A DNA stretch of 64,000 nt, taken from positions 1 through 64,000 of the forward strand of contig NZ_JAAGPD010000038.1 of assembly GCF_017104565.1 (NCBI RefSeq), in the 5' to 3' direction. A program made the translations under genes and the position numbers. Below the pieces are notes generated by a model. That model saw only the letters and a list, made by a program, of their open reading frames with translations, was not told the origin of the DNA and ran no database searches. This document shows, piece after piece, positions 46,514 to 55,823 of this stretch. Source of the stretch: Paraburkholderia sp. Tr-20389. Lineage in GTDB: Bacteria; Pseudomonadota; Gammaproteobacteria; Burkholderiales; Burkholderiaceae. How positions within the stretch are numbered: position 1 is the stretch's first letter; the number at the start of each line of letters is the position of its first letter.

Positions 46514-46557
46514 GAAAAAAGCCCGACAGTGAAGCCTGTCGGGCTTTTTGTTTTTTT
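46514..46557 (+). terminator. Terminator after dps
   Basis: 9-bp stem GCCCGACAG/CTGTCGGGC (46521-46529 with 46536-46544) flanked by A6 and TTTTTGTTTTTTT; strong in the plus direction and possibly bidirectional. Confidence 0.92.
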
Positions 46558-46628
46558 GCCTGCGCGTCAGAAGGGGACGGTCACGCGCGCTGTTCTAAAA
46601 TAGCGGGATCGAATCTACGCGCACCGCC

Positions 46629-47492
46629 ATGTTCGCCCGACTCCCGCTCTATCTGCGCCTTGTCCGCATGGACAAGCCGATCGGCAGCCTGCTGCTGCTA
46701 TGGCCGACGCTCAACGCGTTGTGGATTGCCTCGGACGGTCATCCGTCGTTGTCGTTGCTGCTGATCTTCGCGATCGGCACGATTCTGATGCGCTCCGCCG
46801 GCTGCGCGATCAACGACTATGCCGACCGCGACTTCGACCGCTATGTGAAGCGCACCGAAAACCGGCCGATCACGTCGGGCAAGATCAAGGCATGGGAAGC
46901 TGTGGCGCTGGCAGCGGGGCTGTCGCTGATCGCGTTCCTGCTGATTCTGCCGCTCAATACGTTGACGAAAGAGTTGTCGGTAGCGGCGCTGTTCGTTGCG
47001 GGCACGTATCCGTTCACGAAGCGCTTCTTCGCGATTCCGCAGGCGTATCTGGGCATCGCGTTCGGCTTCGGCATTCCGATGGCGTTCGCCGCCGTGCAGA
47101 ATCAGGTGCCGCTGCTCGCGTGGGTGATGCTGATTGCCAATGTGTTCTGGTCGGTCGCGTACGACACCGAATACGCGATGGTCGATCGCGATGACGACAT
47201 CAAGATCGGTATCCGTACGTCCGCATTGACGTTCGGCCGCTTCGACGTGCTCGCGATCATGCTCTGCTATGCGATGACGCTCGGTATCTACGTCGGCATC
47301 GGTTTTGCGCTGGGCTTCGGCGTGCTGTACTGGATCGGGCTGGCTGCAGCGGCGGGCTGCGCCGTCTATCACTACACGCTGATCAAGGACCGCGAGCGCA
47401 TGCCGTGCTTCGCGGCGTTCCGGCACAACAACTGGCTGGGCGGCGCGCTGTTCGCGGGTATCGCCGCGCATTACGCCGCGCAGGCGTTCTGA
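46629..47492 (+). CDS. ubiA: 4-hydroxybenzoate octaprenyltransferase
   Basis: Integral-membrane prenyltransferase that joins the polyprenyl tail to 4-hydroxybenzoate in ubiquinone synthesis; 287 aa, about nine helices. The two Asp-rich Mg-diphosphate motifs are [15 protein letters not shown] (residues 61-75) and [16 protein letters not shown] (about 179-194). The N-terminus [23 protein letters not shown] is the family signature. A TAAAAT box near 46600 is a candidate -10. It converges on proC. Confidence 0.96.
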   Translation: MFARLPLYLRLVRMDKPIGSLLLLWPTLNALWIASDGHPSLSLLLIFAIGTILMRSAGCAINDYADRDFDRYVKRTENRPITSGKIKAWEAVALAAGLSLIAFLLILPLNTLTKELSVAALFVAGTYPFTKRFFAIPQAYLGIAFGFGIPMAFAAVQNQVPLLAWVMLIANVFWSVAYDTEYAMVDRDDDIKIGIRTSALTFGRFDVLAIMLCYAMTLGIYVGIGFALGFGVLYWIGLAAAAGCAVYHYTLIKDRERMPCFAAFRHNNWLGGALFAGIAAHYAAQAF

Positions 47493-47564
47493 ATCTTCAT
47501 TGGTCGGCGCGACGAAGCACGGCTGTCGCATGCTTCGTCCGCCGATCTACTTCAGCAAGCGACA

Positions 47565-48380
47565 TCACTGCTTGCCGAATTCCTCTCCCATTTCACGTGC
47601 ACGTGCATCCGCGGCCAACGCGCCGCGCACGATCGCGTCCTTCACACCTTGCGCATCGAACGATGCCAGGGCAGCTGCCGTCGTGCCGCCCTTCGACGTC
47701 ACGCGCTCGCGCAGCACGCTCGCCGGTTCACCGGACTGCGCGGCGAGCTGCGCCGCGCCCGTGAACGTGGCGACTGCCAGCGCACGGCCTTGCTCGTCGT
47801 CCATGCCGAGTTGCCGCGCCGCTTCCTGCATGGCCTCGATGAAGTAGAACACGTAGGCCGGGCCGCTGCCCGAGATCGCGGTGACGGCATCGATCTTCGC
47901 TTCGTCGTCGAACCATACCGTTTGCCCGACTGCGCCGAGCACCTGCGAGGCCAGATCGCGACCCGCTGTGTCGACGCCTTCGGTCGCAACGAGGCCCGTC
48001 ACGCCCATGCCGATCAGCGCCGGCGTGTTCGGCATCGTGCGCACGAGCCGCGCATGGCCACCGAGCCAGCGCGACAGGTCTGCGCTGCGAATGCCAGCGA
48101 CGATGCTGATGACGAGCTGCGAAGCCGTCAGATGCGGCGCGAGCGCCGCAGCGACGTCTTTCACGATCTGCGGCTTTACCGCGAGCACGACGGCATCGAA
48201 CGATTTCAGCGACGCACCCGCCGAAGCGCTTGTGCCGATGCCGAACTGCTGCTCATTGCGCTTGCGCGCGTCTTCGTTGGGATCGATCGCGAGGATATCG
48301 GCCGGCGCGACGCCGCGCTTGATCATTCCGCCGATGAGCGCGGCGGCCATATTGCCGCCGCCGATGAAGGCAATTTTCAT
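47565..48380 (-). CDS. proC: Pyrroline-5-carboxylate reductase
   Basis: Last step of proline synthesis, NAD(P)H-dependent; 271 aa. The N-terminal dinucleotide fold MKIAFIGGGNMAAALIGGM is at residues 1-19. The C-terminal dimerisation and active-site helix has ITAISGSGPAYVFYFIEAMQEAARQLGM and the signature VTSKGGTTAAALASFDAQGV. It lies 14 nt downstream of yggS, a widespread yggS-proC coupling tied to PLP and proline metabolism. Confidence 0.97.
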   Translation of the reverse strand: MKIAFIGGGNMAAALIGGMIKRGVAPADILAIDPNEDARKRNEQQFGIGTSASAGASLKSFDAVVLAVKPQIVKDVAAALAPHLTASQLVISIVAGIRSADLSRWLGGHARLVRTMPNTPALIGMGVTGLVATEGVDTAGRDLASQVLGAVGQTVWFDDEAKIDAVTAISGSGPAYVFYFIEAMQEAARQLGMDDEQGRALAVATFTGAAQLAAQSGEPASVLRERVTSKGGTTAAALASFDAQGVKDAIVRGALAADARAREMGEEFGKQ

Positions 48381-48394
48381 GATGTTCGGAAGGT

Positions 48395-49093
48395 TCAGTG
48401 AGAGTAATCGCGGGCGCCGAAGATTGCCGTGCCGACGCGTACGATAGTCGCGCCTTCAAGTACGGCTGCTTCGAGATCGCCCGACATGCCCATCGACAGC
48501 GTGTCGAGTTCGAGGCCTTGCGCACGCAGCTTTTCGAACAGCTCGCGCAACGCGCGATGCGGCACGCGCTGCTGTTCGACGTCGCCCGCCGGTTCGGGAA
48601 TCGCCATCAGGCCGCGCAGACGCAACCTGGGAAGCGCAGCGACCTGGCGCGCCACGTCGACGGCTTCGTCCGGCGTGACGCCGCTCTTCGAGGCTTCGCC
48701 GCTGATGTTGACCTGCAGGCATACATTGAGCGCGGGCAGCGCATCCGGCCGCTGCTCCGACAAACGCTGGGCGATCTTCAGCCGGTCGACGGAATGCACC
48801 CAGTCGAAATGCTCGGCGACTGGGCGCGTCTTGTTCGATTGCAGCGGCCCGATGAAATGCCAGACGAGCGAGGCGCGCAGATCGGACAGCGCCTCGATTT
48901 TCGTCAGCGCTTCCTGCACGTAGTTTTCGCCGAATGCACGCTGCCCCGCGGCATGCGCGGCGCGAACGTCTTCGGCGGGGAATGTCTTCGAGACGGCAAG
49001 AAGCGCAATGGAGCCAGCGTCGCGGCCCGCGACCTGCGCGGCGAGGGCGATGCGCTGATGCACTGCGTCGAGATTGTGAGCGAGGTCGGGCAT
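48395..49093 (-). CDS. yggS: YggS/PLPBP-type PLP homeostasis protein
   Basis: 232-aa single-domain TIM-barrel protein that binds pyridoxal phosphate without known catalytic activity and buffers PLP supply. The PLP lysine lies in IALLAVSKTFPAEDVRAAHAAGQRAFGENYVQEA (in part; Lys about 37), with WHFIGPLQSNKTR and LSMGMSGDLEAAV as further signatures. Start ATG at 49093; a frame to 49297 covers the promoter and is rejected. A perfect TATAAT box lies 35 nt upstream and palindrome D beyond it. Forms an operon with proC. Confidence 0.95.
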   Translation of the reverse strand: MPDLAHNLDAVHQRIALAAQVAGRDAGSIALLAVSKTFPAEDVRAAHAAGQRAFGENYVQEALTKIEALSDLRASLVWHFIGPLQSNKTRPVAEHFDWVHSVDRLKIAQRLSEQRPDALPALNVCLQVNISGEASKSGVTPDEAVDVARQVAALPRLRLRGLMAIPEPAGDVEQQRVPHRALRELFEKLRAQGLELDTLSMGMSGDLEAAVLEGATIVRVGTAIFGARDYSH

Positions 49094-49127
49094 GAAGCGA
49101 GTACCGAGGCGAGGGGCGACGATTCGA

Positions 49128-49174
49128 ATTATACGGACGCCGCCCTCGCGCCACGACCTGGCCGATCGGCCAGG
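49128..49174 (-). promoter_or_regulatory. yggS promoter with palindrome copy D
   Basis: A consensus TATAAT (49128-49133, minus strand) lies 23 bp from the 18-bp full palindrome CCTGGCCGATCGGCCAGG (49157-49174). The hexamer at the -35 position (TCGTGG) is poor. Same geometry as at ruvB and nearly that at anmK. Confidence 0.5.
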
Positions 49175-49208
49175 TTGTGCACGAGCGTGCCGCAAGCGAT
49201 GCTTCCGG

Positions 49209-50435
49209 TCAGGACGCGAGCATGTGCTCGACGAGTTCGACCCAATGCACGACAGGCATGGAGGTGCCGCTTTGCAGATGCGCGATACAACCCACATTCG
49301 CGGACACGACGATCTGTGGCTCCTGTGCCTTCAGCTTTTCCAGCTTCTGGTTGCGCAATGCGTACGAGAGCGCGGGCTGCGTGAGCGAATAGGTGCCGGC
49401 GGAGCCGCAGCACAGATGGCTGTCGGCGGGGAGCCTGACTTCGATGCCAAGTGCGGTCAGAAGATGCTCGACCTTGCCGCGTATCTGCTGGCCATGCTGC
49501 AACGTGCAAGGCGGGTGATACGCAACCGTATGAATCGCGCGGCGACGTGTGAGCGGCGTCAGCGCTTCTTCGAAGTCCGGCAGGATTTCGCTGATGTCGC
49601 GCGTCAGTTCGACGATCCGCTTCGCCTTCTCCGCGTAAGCCGGGTCGTTGCGCATCAGGTGCGCATACTCCTTCACTGTTGCGCCGCAGCCGGACGCATT
49701 CATTACGATCGCTTCCGCACCTTGCTCGACATGCGGCCACCACGCGTCGATGTTCTGGCGCACGTCGTCGAGGGCCTCGTCGTTGTAGCCGAGATGCAGG
49801 CGGATCGCGCCGCAACAACCCGCTTCCGGCGCGATCACCGTCTGAATGCCGAGCGCGTCCAGCACGCGTGCCGTCGCAATGTTGACGTTCGGCATCATGG
49901 AAGGCTGTACACACCCTGCGAGCATCAGCATCTTGCGCGAATGCGTGGCCGTCGGCCATTCGAGCTGGCGCTGACGTTGCGGAACCTTGTCGCGCAGCTT
50001 CTTCGGCAACAGCGGGCGGAAATGCTGGCCGAGCCGCATCGCGGGCGTGAACAGCGTGGCGTTCGGCACGAAGCTCGCGAGCACGCGGCGCATCAGACGC
50101 TGGCCGAGCGGGCGCGGCACTTTCTCTTCGGTGAGCTTGCGGCCTATCTCAACGAGCTTGCCGTACTGCACGCCGGACGGGCAGGTGGATTCGCAATTGC
50201 GGCAGGTCAGGCAACGATCCAGATGCAACTGCGTGCTGCGCGTGACGGGCGTGCCTTCCACCATCTGCTTGATCAGATAGATGCGTCCGCGCGGCCCGTC
50301 GAGTTCGTCGCCGAGCAGTTGATAGGTCGGGCAAGTGGCCGTGCAGAAGCCGCAATGCACGCATTTGCGCAGGATGGCGTCGGCTTCGTCACCGTCCGGT
50401 GTGTTGCGAATGAAGTCGGCGAGATTGGTTTGCAT
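49209..50435 (-). CDS. glcF: Glycolate oxidase iron-sulfur subunit
   Basis: 408 aa. Two [4Fe-4S] motifs near the N-terminus (CVHCGFCTATCPTY, residues 25-38, and CLTCRNCESTCPSGV, about 75-89), then two CCG domains with cysteine clusters AGCCGAIR and LCCGSAGTYS. It carries electrons from GlcD/GlcE to the quinone pool. It follows glcE by seven nt. Together glcD-glcE-glcF form the membrane-linked enzyme that oxidises glycolate to glyoxylate. Palindrome D lies just after the stop. Confidence 0.96.
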   Translation of the reverse strand: MQTNLADFIRNTPDGDEADAILRKCVHCGFCTATCPTYQLLGDELDGPRGRIYLIKQMVEGTPVTRSTQLHLDRCLTCRNCESTCPSGVQYGKLVEIGRKLTEEKVPRPLGQRLMRRVLASFVPNATLFTPAMRLGQHFRPLLPKKLRDKVPQRQRQLEWPTATHSRKMLMLAGCVQPSMMPNVNIATARVLDALGIQTVIAPEAGCCGAIRLHLGYNDEALDDVRQNIDAWWPHVEQGAEAIVMNASGCGATVKEYAHLMRNDPAYAEKAKRIVELTRDISEILPDFEEALTPLTRRRAIHTVAYHPPCTLQHGQQIRGKVEHLLTALGIEVRLPADSHLCCGSAGTYSLTQPALSYALRNQKLEKLKAQEPQIVVSANVGCIAHLQSGTSMPVVHWVELVEHMLAS

Positions 50436-50442
50436 CGCGCGC

Positions 50443-51531
50443 TCAGAAGTCGGGGTACAGCCGGCCGCGGTTGAAGATGCGGGCCGGGTCGAAAGCTGCC
50501 TTCAGGCCACGATGGATCTTCATCAGCGGGGCAGGCAGAGGCGTGAACACGCCTGCGCCACGGTCATAGCCGTGGCCGGTTCGGAAGATGGTCGCGTGGC
50601 CGCCCGCCTGTTTCGCGCTGATGCGTACGGTTTGCGCGTCGGCGTCGGTGATCCACCAGCGTTGTGCGCCGCCCCATTCCATCAGCTGCGCACCGGGCAA
50701 TTGCAGGGGCTCGGTGATGGTCGGCAGCGCGAGCCGCCAGAGCGCGGACTTCGGCGCAATGGCCGCGAAGAACGGGTCGGTCTGTTCGCGCAGACCTGCC
50801 CAGAAGCGTTCGGCTTCCACCGCGTCGACCACTTCGCCGCCCAGCGACGTTCGCGCCGATTTGACGGCTGCCTCGGCGCCGCCCAGCCGCACGGCGAGCG
50901 TGCCGTGGCGCCAGGCGCTGCCCGTGATGGGCAGCGGGCGGCCGCCCCATTCGTTGAGCTTGCGCACGGCATCGGTGCCGTTCATATCGAACTTGAGCGT
51001 CGCTTCCGCCTTCGGACGTGGCAGCACCTTGACGGACAGTTCGAGGATCAGGCCAAGCGTGCCCAGCGAGCCGGCCATCAGCCGGGACACGTCGTAGCCA
51101 GCGACGTTCTTCACGACCTGGCCGCCGAACGTCAATACCTGCCCCTGGCCGTTCATGACGACGGCGCCGAGCACGAAGTCGCGCGGCGAGCCCGCCGAAT
51201 GTCGGCGCGGTCCGGCGATGCCTGCTGCAATGCAGCCGCCGAACGTCGCTTGAGGGCCGAAATGAGGCGGCTCGAAGGCGAGCATCTGATCGTGTTCGGC
51301 GAGCGCCGCTTCGATTTCGAGGAGCGGCGTACCGGCGCGCGCCGTAATGACCAGCTCCGCGGGATCGTACGCGATGATGCCGCGGTGCGCGCGCGTGTCG
51401 AGGACCTCACCTTGCAATGACTGGCCGTACCAGTCCTTCGTGCCGCCGCCACGGATGCGGATCGGCTGCTCCGCGGCCGTGGCCGCACGAACCCGTTCCG
51501 ACCACGCGGCGACGATGTCGTCCTCTTTCAT
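50443..51531 (-). CDS. glcE: Glycolate oxidase FAD-binding subunit GlcE
   Basis: 362 aa from the ATG at 51531 (MKEDDIVAAWSERVR). PCMH-type FAD-binding half (IRIRGGGTKDWYG, TFGGCIAAGIAGPRRHSAGSPRDFVLGA in part, VVKNVAGYDVSRLMAGSLGTLG), with a divergent substrate domain, typical of GlcE, which is a smaller relative of GlcD. A longer frame to 51678 is not conserved. Between glcD and glcF, completing the oxidase. Confidence 0.95.
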   Translation of the reverse strand: MKEDDIVAAWSERVRAATAAEQPIRIRGGGTKDWYGQSLQGEVLDTRAHRGIIAYDPAELVITARAGTPLLEIEAALAEHDQMLAFEPPHFGPQATFGGCIAAGIAGPRRHSAGSPRDFVLGAVVMNGQGQVLTFGGQVVKNVAGYDVSRLMAGSLGTLGLILELSVKVLPRPKAEATLKFDMNGTDAVRKLNEWGGRPLPITGSAWRHGTLAVRLGGAEAAVKSARTSLGGEVVDAVEAERFWAGLREQTDPFFAAIAPKSALWRLALPTITEPLQLPGAQLMEWGGAQRWWITDADAQTVRISAKQAGGHATIFRTGHGYDRGAGVFTPLPAPLMKIHRGLKAAFDPARIFNRGRLYPDF

Positions 51532-51693
51532 GGTGCGTTGCTTCGTTGTAGTGCGTTCGATTGTACCGAGGCAAGCCGCGCTCGCAACCCGGTTCAGACC
51601 CGTATCGAAGGTATTGCTGCTTTTATGCGTTATGACGACGCAACGACGACGCAAGCGCCATGCAGCCGGGTGCCGCATGGCGCTATGCCATAT

Positions 51694-53199
51694 TCAGAAG
51701 CGCGGCAGTTCCGGGTGAGGCAGCAGGCCGCCTCGCACATGCATCTTTCCGTACTCGGCACAGCGGGCGCGCGTCGGAATGCCTTTGTCGGGGTTGAGCA
51801 GACAGGCGGGATCGAACGCGCGCTTGACCGCGTGGAACGCGTCGCGCTCTTCCGGCGAAAACTGCACGCACATCGAATTGATTTTCTCGATGCCTACGCC
51901 ATGTTCGCCCGTCACCGTGCCGCCCAGCTCGACGCACGTTTCGAGAATGTCGCAGCCGAAGGCCTCGGCGCGATGCCACTCGTCGAGGTCGTTGCCGTTG
52001 AAGAGGATCAGCGGATGCATATTGCCGTCACCCGCATGGAACACGTTGATGCAGCGCAGGTTGTACTTCTTTTCCATTTCTTCGATACGCGCGAGTAGCG
52101 GGCCGATGCTGCGGCGCGGCACCGTTCCGTCCATGCAGTAGTAGTCGGGTGAGATGCGGCCGGCGGCCGGAAACGCGTTCTTGCGGCCCGACCAGAAACG
52201 CAGGCGCTCGGCTTCCGTGCGTGAGATCTGGATGCGCGTCGCGCCGTGCTCGCGCAACACGGCCGTCATGCGGACGATTTCCTCGCTGACTTCTTCGGGC
52301 GTACCGTCCGATTCGCACAGCAGAATGGCGGCCGCGTCGAGGTCGTAGCCGGCGTTCACGAATTCCTCGACGGCACGCGTGGCCGGCTTGTCCATCATCT
52401 CGAGTCCGGCCGGGATGATGCCCGCGGCAATGATGCCCGCGACGGCATCGCCGCCTTTCACGACGTCGTCGAAGCTCGCCATGATGACCTGCGAGGCCTG
52501 CGGCTTCGGAATCAGCTTGACCGTGACTTCTGTGACGATCGCGAACATTCCTTCGCTGCCGATCACGACGGCAAGCAGATCGAGACCCGGCGCGTCCGGA
52601 CTCAGCGACCCGAACTCGACGATTTCGCCTTCCATGGTGATTGCGCGCACGCGCATCACGTTGTGGACGGTCAGACCGTACTTGAGGCAGTGCACGCCGC
52701 CCGAATTTTCGGCGACGTTGCCACCTATCGTGCAGGCGATCTGCGATGAAGGATCGGGCGCGTAGTAAAGGCCATAAGGCGCGGCTGCTTCTGAGATAGA
52801 CAGATTGCGCACGCCCGGCTGGACGGTTGCCGTGCGCGCATACGGATCGACTTCGATGATCTTGCGAAAGCGCGCGAGCGACACGACCACGCCATGACGG
52901 ATCGGCATCGCGCCGCCCGACAGGCTCGTGCCGGCGCCGCGCGGCACGATGGGAACATTCAGCCGGTGGCAGATCTGCACGATGCGCTGCACCTGCGATT
53001 CCGTTTCGGGCAGCGCGACGGCCAGCGGCAGGCGACGATAGGCGGCAAGACCGTCGCATTCGTACGCGACGGTATCTTCTTCGCGATACAACAGGCAATG
53101 CGTTGGCAGTACGGCCATCAACGCCTGCACGACTTCGCGCTGACGCTGCGCGAGCATCTCGGGCGACAGCTCAGGGGACAGCTCGCCGGGTGCGTTCAT
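51694..53199 (-). CDS. glcD: Glycolate oxidase FAD-linked subunit GlcD
   Basis: 501 aa. VAO/PCMH-fold flavoprotein: VPIVPRGAGTSLSGGAMPIRHGVVVSLARF in part (FAD pyrophosphate loop near residue 95), GGNVAENSGGVHCLKYG, VIGSEGMFAIVTEVTVKLIPKP, and in the C-terminal domain NVFHAGDGNMHPLI and GTVTGEHGVGIEKI with the catalytic His residues. Catalytic subunit of glycolate oxidase. RBS GGAGGAGACATTCC precedes the ATG at 53199. The gap to glcE (162 nt) shows no clear signal. Confidence 0.96.
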   Translation of the reverse strand: MNAPGELSPELSPEMLAQRQREVVQALMAVLPTHCLLYREEDTVAYECDGLAAYRRLPLAVALPETESQVQRIVQICHRLNVPIVPRGAGTSLSGGAMPIRHGVVVSLARFRKIIEVDPYARTATVQPGVRNLSISEAAAPYGLYYAPDPSSQIACTIGGNVAENSGGVHCLKYGLTVHNVMRVRAITMEGEIVEFGSLSPDAPGLDLLAVVIGSEGMFAIVTEVTVKLIPKPQASQVIMASFDDVVKGGDAVAGIIAAGIIPAGLEMMDKPATRAVEEFVNAGYDLDAAAILLCESDGTPEEVSEEIVRMTAVLREHGATRIQISRTEAERLRFWSGRKNAFPAAGRISPDYYCMDGTVPRRSIGPLLARIEEMEKKYNLRCINVFHAGDGNMHPLILFNGNDLDEWHRAEAFGCDILETCVELGGTVTGEHGVGIEKINSMCVQFSPEERDAFHAVKRAFDPACLLNPDKGIPTRARCAEYGKMHVRGGLLPHPELPRF

Positions 53200-53263
53200 G
53201 GAATGTCTCCTCCTTGGACGGCCACGCGCGTCGTTGCGCAGCGCGGCCGGACATACGGTTACG

Positions 53264-54679
53264 CTATGCCGCCCACGTAAAGATCTTGCCTGGATTCATC
53301 AGGTTGCGCGGATCGAGCGAATGCTTGATGGAACGCATCACGTCGACTGCGACTGGGCCATGCTCTTCAAGCAGGAAGCCCATCTTGTGCAAACCCACGC
53401 CATGCTCGCCCGTGCAGGTGCCGTCCATGCGCAGTGCCCGTTGCACGATGCGATGATTCAGGCGCTCCGCTTCCTCCAGTTCGTCCGGCTTGTTCGGGTC
53501 GATCAGCATCGCGACGTGGAAGTTGCCGTCGCCGACGTGTCCGACGATCGGGCAGGGCAGCGGCGAGGTCTTCAGGTCTTCTTCCGTTTCGACCACGCAC
53601 TCTGCAAGCCGCGAGATGGGCACGCAAACGTCGGTGGTGACGGCGCGGCTGCCGGGCTTCAGCTGCAGCATCGCGAAGTAGGCGTTATGACGGGCATTCC
53701 ACAGACGGCTGCGGTCTTCCGGACGCGTCGCCCATTCGAAGCCTTCGCCCTTGTTCTGCGCGGCGATCTCCTGCACGAGCTCGGCCTGTTCCTTCACGCC
53801 GGCTTCCGTGCCGTGGAATTCGAAGAACAGGGTGGGCGCTTCGCGCAAGGTCAGGTTCGAGTGACGGTTGATCGAACGGACGGCGAGCGAATCGACGAAC
53901 TCGACGCGCGCGATCGGCACGCCGATCTGGATGGTTTCGATCACCGCGCGCACGGCGTCGCCCATCGACGGAAAGGTGCACACGGCTGCCGACACCGCTT
54001 CCGGCTGCGGATACAGGCGCACCGTGATTTCGGTGATGACGCCCAGTGTGCCTTCCGAGCCGACGAACAGGCGCGTGAGGTCATAGCCAGCAGACGATTT
54101 GCGTGCGCGTGTGCCTGTGTGGATCACGCGGCCATCGGCCAGCACGACGGTCAGGCCGAGCACGTTTTCGCGCATCGTGCCGTAGCGCACGGCATTCGTG
54201 CCCGACGCGCGTGTCGCCGACATACCACCGATGCTCGCGTCCGCGCCAGGGTCGATCGGGAAGAACAGGCCCGTGTCGCGCAGCGCGTCGTTAAGCTGCT
54301 TGCGCGAGATGCCGGGCTCGACGGTGACCGTCAGATCTTCCGCGTTGATGGACAGCACGCGGTTCATTTCGGAAAGATCGATCGACACGCCGCCTTGTAC
54401 GGCGAGCAGGTGGCCTTCGAGCGAGGAACCGTTGCCGTATGGAATGATGGGCACGTCGTATTGCCCGCACAGCTTGACGATGGCCTGCACGTCCTCGGTG
54501 CTGCGTGCATAGACGACGGCGTCGGGCAGTTGCGGATCGAATGGTGATTCGTCGCGGCCATGATGGGCGCGGACGGCTTCGGATGTGGATACGCGTTCGC
54601 CGAATGCCGACTTGAGCGCAGTGAGAAGTTCAGCAGGAAAAGGGCGGCGCACGGGGGTGGGCGGCACGGGATGGTTCAC
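53264..54679 (-). CDS. FAD-binding oxidoreductase, D-lactate dehydrogenase/GlcD-like
   Basis: 471 aa from a GTG at 54679, chosen because AGGAGA ends five nt upstream; the frame to an upstream ATG at 54721 would bury that ribosome site. PCMH FAD domain: PIIPYGNGSSLEGHLLAVQGGVSIDLS in part, GGMSATRASGTNAVRYGTM, RLFVGSEGTLGVITEITVRLYPQP; C-terminal GHVGDGNFHVAML and GTCTGEHGVGLHKMG. Closest by eye to D-lactate dehydrogenase (cytochrome) or D-2-hydroxyacid dehydrogenases. It is 64 nt upstream of glcD on the same strand, so it may be co-expressed with glycolate oxidase. Confidence 0.88.
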   Translation of the reverse strand: MNHPVPPTPVRRPFPAELLTALKSAFGERVSTSEAVRAHHGRDESPFDPQLPDAVVYARSTEDVQAIVKLCGQYDVPIIPYGNGSSLEGHLLAVQGGVSIDLSEMNRVLSINAEDLTVTVEPGISRKQLNDALRDTGLFFPIDPGADASIGGMSATRASGTNAVRYGTMRENVLGLTVVLADGRVIHTGTRARKSSAGYDLTRLFVGSEGTLGVITEITVRLYPQPEAVSAAVCTFPSMGDAVRAVIETIQIGVPIARVEFVDSLAVRSINRHSNLTLREAPTLFFEFHGTEAGVKEQAELVQEIAAQNKGEGFEWATRPEDRSRLWNARHNAYFAMLQLKPGSRAVTTDVCVPISRLAECVVETEEDLKTSPLPCPIVGHVGDGNFHVAMLIDPNKPDELEEAERLNHRIVQRALRMDGTCTGEHGVGLHKMGFLLEEHGPVAVDVMRSIKHSLDPRNLMNPGKIFTWAA

Positions 54680-54887
54680 CTGCGTCTCCTGATGGCGAAT
54701 GTTCTGATGGTTGATGCCCATTTTACGCCCATCGACGGCCGGCGCGGCGCCATGCTTGCAGGCCGGCAGCCGCAAGCGCGAGGCCTGGCATCCTTATAAT
54801 GGATCGAAGCATGAACGCCATGCCGCGTTATATCCGGATGGATGCATCGCGGACCACTGTGCGGACCACTACGAGGACACGGACATC

Positions 54888-55454
54888 ATGGGCAACCGGT
54901 TGAGCAAGATATCGACGCGCACGGGCGACGACGGCACCACGGGTCTCGGCGACGGCAGCCGGGTGCGCAAGGACGACGCACGGATTGCTGCGATCGGCGA
55001 CGTCGACGAATTGAACTCGAACATCGGCGTGTTGCTGTGCGAAACCTTGTCCGACGAGGTGCGCGCGGCGCTGACGGCAATCCAGCACGATCTGTTCGAT
55101 CTTGGCGGCGAGCTATGCATTCCGGGCCATTCGATGATCGCCGATTCACATCTCGCGCAACTTGATACCTGGCTTGCCGAATACAACGCAACGCTGCCGC
55201 CGCTCAGGGAGTTCATTCTGCCTGCGGGCACGCGCGCAGCGTCGCTTGCACATGTGTGCCGGACGGTTTGCAGGCGCGCGGAACGATCGATTGTCGCGTT
55301 GGGCGCTGTCGATGCGATCAACGAGGCGCCGCGCCGCTACGTGAACCGCCTGTCGGATCTGCTGTTCGTGCTGGCACGCGTGCTGAACCGCATGGACGGC
55401 GGTGGCGACGTGCTGTGGCGCCACGACCGTGGCGCGCAAAAAGAGGATGCGTAA
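54888..55454 (+). CDS. Cob(I)yrinic acid a,c-diamide adenosyltransferase (PduO-type)
   Basis: 188-aa trimeric ATP:cob(I)alamin adenosyltransferase that makes coenzyme B12. N-terminal ATP loop KISTRTGDDGTTGLGDGSRVRKDDARIAAIGDVDELNS in pieces (residues 6-45) and the conserved RAERSIVALG, NEAPRRYVNRLSDLLFVLARVLNR near the C-terminus are diagnostic. Start ATG 54888 with ACGAGGACACGGACATC upstream. It stands alone between the FAD oxidase (divergent) and the higA gene (convergent); no cobalamin riboswitch was seen. Confidence 0.94.
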   Translation: MGNRLSKISTRTGDDGTTGLGDGSRVRKDDARIAAIGDVDELNSNIGVLLCETLSDEVRAALTAIQHDLFDLGGELCIPGHSMIADSHLAQLDTWLAEYNATLPPLREFILPAGTRAASLAHVCRTVCRRAERSIVALGAVDAINEAPRRYVNRLSDLLFVLARVLNRMDGGGDVLWRHDRGAQKEDA

Positions 55455-55487
55455 CGCAACGGAACAGCGTGCACTCCGTGAGGCCGC

Positions 55488-55823
55488 TCACCCGACGGCG
55501 AGCGTGACGGGTTTGCCGATGCGGCTCATCATTTCGACGAGCGTGTCGATGGTGAACTTGGCGGTTTTCTTGTTGACGACGTCCGACACGCGCGGCCGCG
55601 ACACCATGAGGATGTCGGCAGCTTCAGACTGCTTCAGACCATGCTGCTCGATCCATGTGGACAGTTCGGTCATCAATTGTTCCTTGAGAAGCCGGGTGTC
55701 GTTGATCTGCTTCTGAGACGCTGCATGCAGACGCTCTGCTTCCTCTGCCGGGAAGCCCAGCTCGAGAAACAGATTCGCGCCCGGTTTTGTCACATGACGG
55801 ACCTTGGTGTCGATGGTGTTCAT
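55488..55823 (-). CDS. higA: HigA-type antitoxin, XRE family
   Basis: 111 aa. The C-terminal half is a Cro/C1-type HTH (HGLKQSEAADILMVSRPRVSDVVNKKTAKFTIDTLVEMMSRIG in pieces, about residues 62-105); the N-terminal part (GFPAEEAERLHAASQKQ) is likely the toxin-binding segment. The start overlaps the toxin stop by four nt (ATGA). The toxin-first order is typical of higBA. It should repress the operon at the 16-bp palindrome upstream. Most similar to the XRE antitoxins paired with Gp49-like toxins. Confidence 0.88.
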   Translation of the reverse strand: MNTIDTKVRHVTKPGANLFLELGFPAEEAERLHAASQKQINDTRLLKEQLMTELSTWIEQHGLKQSEAADILMVSRPRVSDVVNKKTAKFTIDTLVEMMSRIGKPVTLAVG

